Assembly: GCA_024653225.1 (NCBI GenBank)
Contig: JANLGA010000023.1
Coordinates: 1-24,913 of the forward strand
DNA length: 24,913 nucleotides
Direction: 5' to 3'
From: Bacillota bacterium
GTDB taxonomy: Bacteria; Bacillota; Sulfobacillia; JABLXB01
In this document: positions 7,627-15,015 of the stretch, in pieces
How the letters are laid out: every line of letters starts with the position of its first letter
Position numbering within the stretch: position 1 is the first letter of the stretch
Made by a program: the position numbers and the translations under genes
Notes under the pieces: generated by a model
Told to the model about the DNA's origin: nothing
Seen by the model: only the letters and a program-made list of their open reading frames with translations
Database searches by the model: none

Positions 7627-8880
7627 CTACATTGGGTCGCGCCCTTCCCCCCCGGTTGAGTTTGGACCGTCCGAAGCGGATGCATCCGGATCCCGACTTC
7701 CAGAGCCGCGCGGCCCGCTTCGACCGGGTTCGCTCCCGCCCCTGCTCCGGACGCCCCGGCCCCCGAGGAAGTTGGCGAGTTCGCGGCCCCCGAGTTTGCG
7801 CAGTTTCGATACGGCTTCCCTCAGGCTGCCGGTGGAAAGTACCAGGTAGCCCCCAAGTCCCACTGCGACGACGATGAGGATGCCGCCGATGGCCCTGGCG
7901 GCGCTCCTTCCCTGGGCGCCGGCGGTCCCGGAAATCCCGCCGCCGGGGGTCGTCGTCGCGCCCACGACCTTCGGGATATCGTCCGCGAGGAGTTGGACGG
8001 CGTGCTCGGCCTCAGTCCTGCTGTTTGAATCCGCTCCGACCTCGAGCAGCAGCGCCCTGTCGCTCAGGTCCTGGTTGAAAGCGCCCCCGGCAATGAGAAT
8101 GCCCTTGACGAGGCCGGGGTGGGATTTGTCCACAACCGCTTTCAACCTCCTGGCGAATTCGAGGTTCGTCCTGTACTTCGGGTTCTGGCGCCCGACCACC
8201 AGCATCACCTGGGAGACCCTCCTGCCGGCTACTTGCCTGGAGTACTCCCCGGCGGGCGCGGCGTCCCTGTGTACGTCGAAGAGAGCAGCGCGCGCCTGCG
8301 AGACCAGCCTCATCGCCGTGCGACGGGACCGCGCGTACGCCATCGCGTCGTGCGGGGCATGGCTCGTCGAATCGTGCACGGCGGCGACGGACTTATTCCG
8401 GAGCGCGTCCCTCAGTGCAGCCCCCACCTTCACCACCCCGCCGAGGGTTTCCACGCTCTCCGAGCCCTCCGTCGGGACGTACGACTCGTCCGAGTGCGTG
8501 TGGTATATGCCCACCGAACCTCCCGCCGCGGGCGACTGGGCATCCGGTCGCGAGGGGATGGCCGCCTGCGCCGGTAGTTGCGCCGCGACCTCCAGCCTGC
8601 ACCTCGCCTTGCCCCCGGACACCTCGGTCACGCGGTACAGCCGGTCATCCTCCGCGATGAATTCGTCGCCGGGGGCGAGCACGTGCCCGGTGCACAGTAT
8701 CTTCGCGTCCGTCTCATCCACCACCGTGACGAAGCCCCGCGCCGGCAACTCGTCGTGCCCGCCCGCGGGAGCCGCGGCGGAACTGAGCAGGTCGCGCTCG
8801 AGCCTCTCCTTCACGGCGCCCCCGGCGAATGCCACCATCACGAGAACCGCCAGGACCGCCCAGCGATACCTTCCTTTCAC
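7627..8880 (-). CDS. spoIIP: Stage II sporulation protein P (engulfment peptidoglycan hydrolase), with a C-terminal membrane segment
   Basis: SpoIIP, with SpoIID and SpoIIM, thins septal peptidoglycan and drives engulfment; it is a zinc amidase/endopeptidase. The 417-residue product has an N-terminal membrane anchor (about 7-22) and a substrate/metal motif IYHTHSDESY at 125-134. FDVHRDA at 201-207, RQNPKYRTNLEFARRL at 231-246 and GAFNQDLSDRALLLEVG at 266-282 (Glu280 the likely catalytic acid) complete the domain. Beyond the catalytic domain there is a Thr/Gly linker, a second hydrophobic segment (about 328-349), and a basic, Gly/Ser/Arg-rich tail. The GTG start at 8880 overlaps the stop of the DUF1614 gene as GTGA, which implies coupled translation. 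Confidence 0.94.
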   Translation of the reverse strand: MKGRYRWAVLAVLVMVAFAGGAVKERLERDLLSSAAAPAGGHDELPARGFVTVVDETDAKILCTGHVLAPGDEFIAEDDRLYRVTEVSGGKARCRLEVAAQLPAQAAIPSRPDAQSPAAGGSVGIYHTHSDESYVPTEGSESVETLGGVVKVGAALRDALRNKSVAAVHDSTSHAPHDAMAYARSRRTAMRLVSQARAALFDVHRDAAPAGEYSRQVAGRRVSQVMLVVGRQNPKYRTNLEFARRLKAVVDKSHPGLVKGILIAGGAFNQDLSDRALLLEVGADSNSRTEAEHAVQLLADDIPKVVGATTTPGGGISGTAGAQGRSAARAIGGILIVVAVGLGGYLVLSTGSLREAVSKLRKLGGRELANFLGGRGVRSRGGSEPGRSGPRGSGSRDPDASASDGPNSTGGEGRDPM

Positions 8881-9626
8881 CGCGACTCACCCTCCCGGCC
8901 GCCGGACTCGTCGGACGCCGCGCTCGATCCCCCGGCCGGCGGCGGCGCGCCCGCAGAGTCGGGGGTCCCGAGCATGCCGGCCATCCTGGTCCCCTCGCCG
9001 CCGGTGCTCGCGGGACCGCCCTGGAGTCTCTCGCGGGTCTCGCCGACTACCTCCGACAACGCCACGGCGATTATCCCGGCGATCACCACGGCGTCGAAGG
9101 CCCCGGCCCCGCCTATCCAGGTGCGACCCGGCGTCCTGCGCACGAGCAACTCCACGTACTGGAACACGTCCGCCAGCACCACGCCCACCGTTCCGGCCAC
9201 GAAGCTGCCGCGCCTCGATCTGCCGGCGATGTAGCCGATGACGCCCGCGACTATGCCTATCGCGTACAGCGGGTCTATCAACATCGCGGGCGGTTCCGCC
9301 GGCAGGAGCCTCGCGAGCCCGTAGATCGCCGCGCCGGTCACTATCGCCGCGATCGTACCCCTCGTGCGTTCCGCGGCCCGGTCGGCCGTCTGCAGCAGGT
9401 AAACGGCCAGCGCCACGGGCACCAACCCGCCCCCGATGTTCAGCATGAGCTCCGCCGGGGCCCTGACGATGGTGACATTCAGGAAGCCCCCCACGATGAA
9501 CGCTATTATGAAGGCCAGCGCGGTCCTGTCGTTGAGCCTCATCCTGTCCAGGACCCTGTGAGCCAAACCGAAGTAGATGAGTATGGCCACGGCCAGGAGG
9601 GCGACGACGCCGATAGGCATCCTCAT
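8877..9626 (-). CDS. DUF1614 family multi-pass membrane protein
   Basis: The 249-residue product has seven predicted membrane segments (about residues 3-21, 34-53, 61-79, 90-108, 116-135, 141-161 and 175-195) and a long, disordered Gly/Ser/Ala-rich tail. The sequence (PIGVVALLAVAILIYFGLA, IDPLYAIGIVAGVIGYIAGR, VVLADVFQYVE) fits DUF1614, a family of spore formers without known function. The frame is open to 9686, but ATG at 9626 lies six bases after the strong ribosome site AAAGGTGATG, so I prefer it. It is the first gene of the operon and is stop/start-coupled to spoIIP, so a role with SpoIIP in sporulation is a reasonable inference only. Confidence 0.87.
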   Translation of the reverse strand: MRMPIGVVALLAVAILIYFGLAHRVLDRMRLNDRTALAFIIAFIVGGFLNVTIVRAPAELMLNIGGGLVPVALAVYLLQTADRAAERTRGTIAAIVTGAAIYGLARLLPAEPPAMLIDPLYAIGIVAGVIGYIAGRSRRGSFVAGTVGVVLADVFQYVELLVRRTPGRTWIGGAGAFDAVVIAGIIAVALSEVVGETRERLQGGPASTGGEGTRMAGMLGTPDSAGAPPPAGGSSAASDESGGREGESR

Positions 9627-9776
9627 GTGCTTCATCACCTTTCCCTGATGCTTCATGCCGCGGTAATCGGTGCTAGTGGTCCCCATCGGGCGGGGGATTT
9701 ATTCGGCCCGGGCCTTAAACAGGCACGATCGCCCGGACGCGGCAATACGATACACCTGACATGGGGAGGGGATCAC

Positions 9777-10898
9777 ATGACGCGCCGGAAGGGGAATGTG
9801 AAGAGGGTATTCCCCGGCAATAACACCCCGCGCGGGTTCTATTCTTTCTACGACCACATCATCACCCCTGACGCCACCAGGATACTGGTGATCAAAGGGG
9901 GCCCCGGGGCGGGGAAGTCCACTTTCATGCAGAAGATCGCGGAAGCCATGGTGGACCGGGGCTTCGATGCCGAGCTCCACCACTGCTCGTCCGACAACGA
10001 GTCCCTCGACGGGGTGGTCTTCCCGGAAATCGGCGTGGCGCTCATTGACGGAACGGCGCCTCACATCGTCGATCCGAAGCACCCCGGAGCCGTGGACGAA
10101 ATCATCCATCTCGGCGACTACTGGGACGAGGCCGGACTCCGGAAAAGCAGGGAAGATATAATCGCGTGCACGCGGGAGGTCGCCAGGTGCTTCGAAAGGG
10201 CATACCGCTTCCTGCGCGCGGCCAAGGCGGTATACGATGACTGGGAAGCCGCCAACCTGGAGGGCCTCGACTTCGGCAAAGCCAACAAGCTCGCCGACGA
10301 CCTGATATGGGAGGTGTTCGGGGCGCAGCGCGTGTCGCAGAAAGTGGGCCGCGACCGGCACCTGTTCGCCAGCGCGATAACCCCCGACGGCTTGAAGAAT
10401 TACCTGGACACCATCGTCCAGGGATGCAGGAGAAAGTACGTGATCGTCGGGGACCCCGGCACCGGCAAGTCGGTACTGCTGGGAAAGGTCGCGCGCGCGG
10501 GGATCGAGCGGGGGTACGACGTCGAACTATATCACTGCCCTCTCAATCCCGAGAAGATAGAACACGTGGTCATCGGAGGTCTGAGCGTCGCCCTGGTCAA
10601 GTCCATCGAGCCGCACACGTACGAGCCCTCTCCCGCCGACAGGATAATCAACATGAACGACTTCCTCTCCGAGGATGTCACGCGGAAGTACGCCGATCTC
10701 ACCGCCGAGGATTCGAGGCTGTTCGATCACCTGTTCGGCAGGGCGATAACGTTCATTCAGATGGCGAAGGCGGTGCACGACAAGATGGAGACCTATTACA
10801 CTCCGTGCATGGACTTCGCCGGTATAACCGCATTGAGGGAAAGGACCCTCGAAAGGATCCTCGGCTACGCCGACGAGGCGAGAGCCGCGGACCGGTGA
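9777..10898 (+). CDS. Tandem P-loop ATPase, PRK06851-like
   Basis: The 373-residue soluble protein consists of two homologous P-loop halves. Walker A motifs are GGPGAGKST at 41-49 and GDPGTGKSV at 225-233. Each is followed by the same pattern: ELHHCSSD (66-73) versus ELYHCPLN (250-257), VVFPEIGVALIDGTAPH versus VVIGGLSVALVKSIEPH, and HLGDYW versus NMNDFL. A His-Cys pair follows each Walker A at nearly the same distance. I recognise the family from spore-forming Firmicutes, where it is annotated only as a hypothetical ATPase; the substrate is unknown. ATG 9777 follows GGGGAGGGG. The gene is divergent from the DUF1614-spoIIP operon across about 150 bases. Confidence 0.88.
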   Translation: MTRRKGNVKRVFPGNNTPRGFYSFYDHIITPDATRILVIKGGPGAGKSTFMQKIAEAMVDRGFDAELHHCSSDNESLDGVVFPEIGVALIDGTAPHIVDPKHPGAVDEIIHLGDYWDEAGLRKSREDIIACTREVARCFERAYRFLRAAKAVYDDWEAANLEGLDFGKANKLADDLIWEVFGAQRVSQKVGRDRHLFASAITPDGLKNYLDTIVQGCRRKYVIVGDPGTGKSVLLGKVARAGIERGYDVELYHCPLNPEKIEHVVIGGLSVALVKSIEPHTYEPSPADRIINMNDFLSEDVTRKYADLTAEDSRLFDHLFGRAITFIQMAKAVHDKMETYYTPCMDFAGITALRERTLERILGYADEARAADR

Positions 10899-11016
10899 CG
10901 GTTTGCGCCGCCGCGCCCGCTTCCGATGTAGGATCATCGCCGCCCGACATCCAACTCTTATAGGAGGCGCCGCCGGCTTCAGGTCGGAGCGCGCGGATAC
11001 CAACGAGGGGGAAGTG

Positions 11017-12198
11017 GTGCTATTGAGGGGTGCTGTAATCGCGGGGGCGGCGCGGACTGCAATCGGCTCTTTCGGAGGGACCCTGGCGTCCGTATCCCCG
11101 ATAGACTTGGGGGTCGCCGTGGTGAAGGAGGCCGTCCGCCGCGCCGGCATATCTCCCGACCGGGTCGAAGAGGTGATCATGGGCCAAATCTTGCAGGCGG
11201 GCCTCGGCCAGGGACCCGCGCGACAGGTGGCAATCAAGTCCGGTATCCCGGCGCACGTGCCCGCCATGACGGTCAACAAGCTGTGCGGTTCGGCGCTCAA
11301 GAGCATCGCGCTCGCCGCCCAGGCGGTCAGGGATGGAGAGGCCGACATCGTGGTTGCGGGCGGCATGGAGAGCATGAGCCTGGCCCCGTACCTGCTGGAC
11401 AGGGCCAGGCAGGGTTACAGGCTGGGGCACGGCACCTTGTACGACACGATGATCGGGGACGGCTTGACCGATGCGTTCAACGACTATCACATGGGCGTCA
11501 CAGCCGAGAACCTGGCCGTCAAGTACGGTATCACCCGGGAGGAGCAAGACGACTTCGCGTTCCTGAGCCAGCGAAAATGCGCGGCGGCCCTGGCAGAAGA
11601 CAGGTTCGCTGAGGAGATCGTACCGGTCACTGTCCCGGGCAAGAAGGAACCGATCGTATTTACCAGGGACGAATACCCGAAGCCTTCGATCACCCGCGAG
11701 CAGCTCGCCTCGATGAAGCCGGCTTTCAAGAAGGACGGCACCGTCACCGCCGGCAACTCCTCCGGGATCAACGACGGCGCGGCAGCCGTCGTCGTGATGG
11801 GCGAGGACACGGCGTCCCGGCTCGGGGTCGAGCCGTTGGCATCCATCGCGGGATGGGCCGTCGCGGGGGTGGACCCGAGCATCATGGGGATCGGCCCGGC
11901 ATTCTCCACCCGGAAGCTCCTGAAGAAGCTCGGTATCTCCCTCGAGGACGTTGACCTCGTGGAGGCCAACGAAGCGTTCGCCGCACAGTCGCTGGCCGTC
12001 GGTCGGGAACTGCAGTGGGATCCCTCGAAGGTGAATCCGAACGGGGGAGCAATCGCCCTGGGCCACCCCATCGGTGCGAGTGGAGCGAGGATCCTCGTCA
12101 CTCTCATCTACGAGATGAGGAGGCGGAAATGCAAGAGGGGACTCGCCACTCTCTGCATCGGCGGGGGGATGGGCATTTCCATGATAGTCGAGATGTAG
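11017..12198 (+). CDS. Acetyl-CoA acetyltransferase (thiolase)
   Basis: Thiolase II condenses two acetyl-CoA to acetoacetyl-CoA or cleaves the reverse; it serves butyrate-type, polyhydroxyalkanoate or fatty-acid metabolism. The 393-residue length is typical. The nucleophile Cys90 lies in NKLCGSALKSI, NEAFAAQ is present, and the catalytic His350 and Cys380 lie in GHPIGASG and CIGGGMG. Several in-frame starts exist. GTG at 11017 is chosen because it is five bases after GAGGGGG and gives the family beginning (LLRGAVIAGAARTAIG). The nitroreductase gene follows closely. No hydroxybutyryl-CoA dehydrogenase or crotonase is nearby, so the pathway cannot be named. Confidence 0.95.
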   Translation: MLLRGAVIAGAARTAIGSFGGTLASVSPIDLGVAVVKEAVRRAGISPDRVEEVIMGQILQAGLGQGPARQVAIKSGIPAHVPAMTVNKLCGSALKSIALAAQAVRDGEADIVVAGGMESMSLAPYLLDRARQGYRLGHGTLYDTMIGDGLTDAFNDYHMGVTAENLAVKYGITREEQDDFAFLSQRKCAAALAEDRFAEEIVPVTVPGKKEPIVFTRDEYPKPSITREQLASMKPAFKKDGTVTAGNSSGINDGAAAVVVMGEDTASRLGVEPLASIAGWAVAGVDPSIMGIGPAFSTRKLLKKLGISLEDVDLVEANEAFAAQSLAVGRELQWDPSKVNPNGGAIALGHPIGASGARILVTLIYEMRRRKCKRGLATLCIGGGMGISMIVEM

Positions 12199-12211
12199 GG
12201 GGATGAGTGCG

Positions 12212-12823
12212 ATGGAGTTCAAGCGCGTCGTGGAAGGGAGAAGGAGCATCAGGCGGTTCCTCCCCGAACCCGTGCCGAGGGAAGACATCCTCGAGATGCT
12301 GGAACTGGCCACGTGGGCCGCCAACGCCAGCAACAAGCAGATGTGGAGATTCTACGTAGTGACCAACCGCGACAAGATAGCCGCAATGCGCGACGCAGTG
12401 GACTCCGAGCTCAAGAGGCTCCAGGTCTCGGCTGGAAAGAGACCCCAAACGGACTTCTACTCGGTGCTCTTCGAGGGCGCGCCGGTGACCATCGCGGTGG
12501 CGTACTCAGCGTACCGGTCCTCGATGGAGGAATTGATGGAGCGGGCCGGCCTGACCAGGGACGAGATCGCGTCCAGGCGGCAGCGGCCGGACATCCAGAG
12601 CATCGGCGCCGCCATACAGCTCCTGCTGTGCGCCGCCTACGAGAAGGGATACGGTACCTGCTGGATGTCCGCGCCCATGGTCGCGAGAAGGGATCTCGAG
12701 TCCATCATCGGCGTGCGCGAGGGGGAGACCCTGTGCGCCCTGGTGGCGCTCGGCCGGCCGGCCGAGGCGGCGACAGGTTCGTCTAGAAAACCGGTGGAAC
12801 AAGTCACGACGTTCGTCGAGTGA
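12212..12823 (+). CDS. Nitroreductase-family flavoprotein
   Basis: The 203-residue product has the nitroreductase fold signatures: RRSIRRF near the N-terminus (FMN phosphate contact), AATWAANASNKQMWRFYVV (the helix and strand after it), and a C-terminal AYEKGYGTCWMSAP and VALGRPAE. These enzymes bind FMN as dimers and reduce nitro, quinone or related compounds with NAD(P)H; the substrate here is unknown. An ATG at 12203 is also in frame, but it touches the GGGGG ribosome site. ATG 12212 leaves nine bases and gives the common start MEFKRVVEGRRSIR. It is 13 nt after the thiolase stop, so the two are probably co-transcribed. It converges with the foldase gene. Confidence 0.92.
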   Translation: MEFKRVVEGRRSIRRFLPEPVPREDILEMLELATWAANASNKQMWRFYVVTNRDKIAAMRDAVDSELKRLQVSAGKRPQTDFYSVLFEGAPVTIAVAYSAYRSSMEELMERAGLTRDEIASRRQRPDIQSIGAAIQLLLCAAYEKGYGTCWMSAPMVARRDLESIIGVREGETLCALVALGRPAEAATGSSRKPVEQVTTFVE

Positions 12824-12837
12824 GTCAAGACCCGAAT

Positions 12838-12861
12838 GGGAGGGGCCCCGCGGCCCCTCCC
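12838..12861. terminator. Perfect 10-bp hairpin between convergent genes
   Basis: GGGAGGGGCC at 12838-12847 and its exact complement at 12852-12861 enclose the loop CCGC. It sits between the stops of the nitroreductase (12823) and the foldase (12868). Neither strand has a clear T-run after it, so it may act as a weak bidirectional terminator or as an RNA 3'-end stabiliser. Confidence 0.6.
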
Positions 12862-12867
12862 ACACCG

Positions 12868-13770
12868 TCACTCCTTCGACTCGGTCTTCTCCGGGGAATG
12901 CTCGAGTGACTTGTACCGTTCCCAGAACACCTTGATGTTCGACGCCGCCCGAAGCTCCTCGAGCACCTGGTCCACCGGTTTGGCCCTTTCGTCCTCCAAC
13001 GCCTCGATGATCTTCCGGCGAGAACCATCGAGTGTCGCCGGCTTGCCTTCCTCTCGCGCTTCGACCTTTATCAGGTGAAAGCCGTCCGGGGTCTCCACCA
13101 CGTCGCTGACTTCGCCGGGCTTCAGCGCGAACGCCGCACGGTCAAATTCCTCTTCCATTTGACCCGGCGTGACGAAGCCCAGGTCCCCACCTATGCTCCT
13201 CGTCGCCTCGTCGGTCGAGAGCGCCACAGCGAGGTTGCCGAAGTCCTCGCCCGCCTTGATCCTGCCCAGGATCGCCGCCGCTTCCTCCCTCGTGCCGACG
13301 AGTATGTGCCTTATCCTCGCCCTAGGCGGCTCCGCGAGCGATTCCTTGTTTTCCTCGAAGTACTTCTGTATGTCCTCCTCCGTGATCTTGACGTCCTTGA
13401 GCGCCAGCTTCCTCAAGAGCTCGTTCAGCCGGACCCGGTCTTCCAGCTCGGCCATGCTCATCCCGGCATCCTGCAGGGCATTAGCGAACTCCTGTTCGGA
13501 AGGGAATTGCGCCTTGATCTGCGCTATTTCCTCCGCCACCTCGTCGGCGGAAACAGTGATGCCCCGCCTCCCGGCCTCTTGCTTGACCAGCAACTCCAGT
13601 ATCAGGCGGTCCAATACCTGCTCCCCCGACTCGTCCTGGAGAGCCTCGTAGAACTGCGAGACTGCGATCTTCTGGCCGTTGACAGACGCGACACCCGATC
13701 TCATGTAAACCGCGGCCGCGCAACCCGCCGCAAGCGCCAGAATCACGCAGGCGATTATCCACCTCTTCAC
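12868..13770 (-). CDS. Lipoprotein peptidyl-prolyl cis-trans isomerase (PrsA/SurA-like parvulin foldase)
   Basis: The 300-residue product begins with a lipoprotein signal peptide (MKRW..., lipobox LAAGC with Cys17), so it is probably anchored outside the membrane. Residues 26-145 form a SurA-N-like chaperone domain (VNGQKIAVSQFYEAL, ELLVKQEAGRRGI). Residues about 149-245 are a parvulin domain with RARIRHILV, GEDFGNLAVALSTD, GGDLGFVTPGQM and FHLIKVE. PrsA-type proteins help secreted proteins fold. Start GTG 13770 follows GGGGGCGGGGG. Upstream is a promoter-like sequence; downstream is the hairpin at 12838-12861. It appears monocistronic. Confidence 0.92.
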   Translation of the reverse strand: MKRWIIACVILALAAGCAAAVYMRSGVASVNGQKIAVSQFYEALQDESGEQVLDRLILELLVKQEAGRRGITVSADEVAEEIAQIKAQFPSEQEFANALQDAGMSMAELEDRVRLNELLRKLALKDVKITEEDIQKYFEENKESLAEPPRARIRHILVGTREEAAAILGRIKAGEDFGNLAVALSTDEATRSIGGDLGFVTPGQMEEEFDRAAFALKPGEVSDVVETPDGFHLIKVEAREEGKPATLDGSRRKIIEALEDERAKPVDQVLEELRAASNIKVFWERYKSLEHSPEKTESKE

Positions 13771-13844
13771 TCCCCCGCCCCCTCACGTCGTCATTGGCGC
13801 GGGCTCCCCGCCTCGCCGCGGGGTGACCCGGGCCGATCTATCTG

Positions 13845-13875
13845 ATTATACACATATCGAGTCCACCCCTGTCCA
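13845..13875 (-). promoter_or_regulatory. Candidate housekeeping promoter for the foldase gene
   Basis: On the minus strand TGGACA (13875-13870) is followed after 19 bases by a perfect TATAAT (13850-13845), about 75 bases before the GTG start of the foldase gene. The spacer is two bases over the optimum. It lies in an AT-richer patch of an otherwise GC-rich intergenic stretch. Confidence 0.45.
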
Positions 13876-13893
13876 CGGTTTTCCCATCGCGCG

Positions 13894-13928
13894 CACAAAG
13901 AAGCCGGCCCGGGTCTCCCCGGGCCGGC
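13894..13928 (-). terminator. Rho-independent terminator after the RDD gene
   Basis: On the minus strand GCCGGCCCGGG, loop GAGA and CCCGGGCCGGC form a perfect 11-bp stem, followed by TTCTTTGTG. It lies 11 bases after the RDD stop and ends the M20-glycerate kinase-plsY-RDD run. Confidence 0.85.
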
Positions 13929-13939
13929 AGGTACGACGT

Positions 13940-14377
13940 TCAAGCCGCCCGCCGCGGTACCTCCTCGGCGAGCTCCCTGGTCACCCTCGTGCCCGCGAAC
14001 CTGTCACCCAGCCGCATCCCGGCCGGATCCGTGAGAAGAAACACGAGCTCGACAGCCAGCACGGCCACGGACACGGACGCGGCCAGAGTCGCTGAGAGCA
14101 CCGGCACCGCCATGAGCACGTCAGGCAGGACGAAGATTGCGTTCCGCTTGACCGAATCCACGTAGTCGGCTTCGCTCCGCGACGGCGTCTTGATCACCCT
14201 GAGCCCGAGCAGTCTCTTGCCGGGGCTGCGCCCCCTCATCAGGCCGTCCCTGCCGAGGATGTACAGGGCCGCCGCCAAAACCCCCACTACCGGTATCGTC
14301 GCCAGCGCCGCCGCTATGAGTCCGTCCACTACGAATGCCGCGACGCGCCTCAAGACATCCGCGTTCGCCGCCTTCAC
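13940..14377 (-). CDS. RDD-family membrane protein
   Basis: The 145-residue protein has two hydrophobic segments near the N-terminus (about 12-45), with the RDD pattern RRVAAFVVDGLI (Arg10/11, Asp18). Further hydrophobic segments lie at about 80-115 and the end motif is GDRFAGTRVTR. RDD proteins are small multi-pass membrane proteins of mostly unknown function, some proposed as ion or Na+/H+ transporters. GTG 14377 follows GGGAGGG at a good distance. It lies 29 nt after plsY, is the last gene of its run, and has a strong terminator behind it. Confidence 0.85.
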   Translation of the reverse strand: MKAANADVLRRVAAFVVDGLIAAALATIPVVGVLAAALYILGRDGLMRGRSPGKRLLGLRVIKTPSRSEADYVDSVKRNAIFVLPDVLMAVPVLSATLAASVSVAVLAVELVFLLTDPAGMRLGDRFAGTRVTRELAEEVPRRAA

Positions 14378-14406
14378 CCGGGCACCCTCCCTTCACGAAA
14401 TCCTAT

Positions 14407-15015
14407 TCACCTGGGAGGGACCTTTTGACCCAACTTGTTCTCGTTTCCCGCGATGAGCCTCCTGATGTTCGACTTGTGCCTCAGTATGATGAGTATGCCG
14501 GCGAATACGATGAATCCGAGGCAGTCCGGGCGCACCCTCATTAACGAGGCCACGATCGGCGCGGTCGCCGCCGCGGTCACCGACCCCAGTGAGACGTACT
14601 TCGTCGCCGCGATGATCGCGGCCGCCAGGCCAATCTCGACGGCGGCCACGCGCGGCGCCAACACGAGCAACGCGCCGCCCGCGGTACCGACGCTCTTGCC
14701 CCCCCTGAACCCCAGCCACGCGGGGAACGAGTGCCCGACTACCGCGAAGGCGCCCGCCACCGCCCCCCCCACGGGTCCGGCCATGCGGAGTCCCGCGAGC
14801 GCCGAGAGGGCTCCCTTCCCCACGTCCGCGATTATCACGATCAACGCCGGAATCGGACCCAGAACCCTCAACACGTTGGTGGCACCGATGTTGCCGCTGC
14901 CGTACTTGCGGACATCCACGTTTCGCAGCCTCATTCCCACGATCAAGCCGAACGGAATGGATCCCAACAGGTACCCGACCACTCCCGATGCAATCAAGCC
15001 CGACGGGCCACTCAA
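14407..15015 (-). CDS. plsY: Glycerol-3-phosphate acyltransferase PlsY
   Basis: PlsY transfers the acyl group of acyl-phosphate to glycerol 3-phosphate, the first step of phospholipid synthesis in most Gram-positives. The 202-residue membrane protein has all signatures: GSIPFG at 18-23, KYGSGNIGATNVLR at 37-50, VGKGALS, GHSFPAWLGFRGGKSVGT at 94-111 (usually GGKGVAT), and KYVSLGS. The frame is open upstream to GTG 15024, but that touches the GAGGGGG ribosome site. TTG 15015 leaves eight bases, and its TTGA overlaps the stop of glycerate kinase. The gene is not in the der-gpsA position where relatives often have it. Confidence 0.95.
   Translation of the reverse strand: MSGPSGLIASGVVGYLLGSIPFGLIVGMRLRNVDVRKYGSGNIGATNVLRVLGPIPALIVIIADVGKGALSALAGLRMAGPVGGAVAGAFAVVGHSFPAWLGFRGGKSVGTAGGALLVLAPRVAAVEIGLAAAIIAATKYVSLGSVTAAATAPIVASLMRVRPDCLGFIVFAGILIILRHKSNIRRLIAGNENKLGQKVPPR

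Noticed and set aside
7874..9241. Long plus-strand open frame over spoIIP and DUF1614
   Set aside because: The minus-strand products have clear family motifs; the plus product is low-complexity Ala/Ser/Pro/Arg.
10955..10970. ATAGGAGG resembling a ribosome site upstream of the thiolase gene
   Set aside because: No ATG, GTG or TTG follows at a usable distance. The thiolase start at 11017 has its own site.
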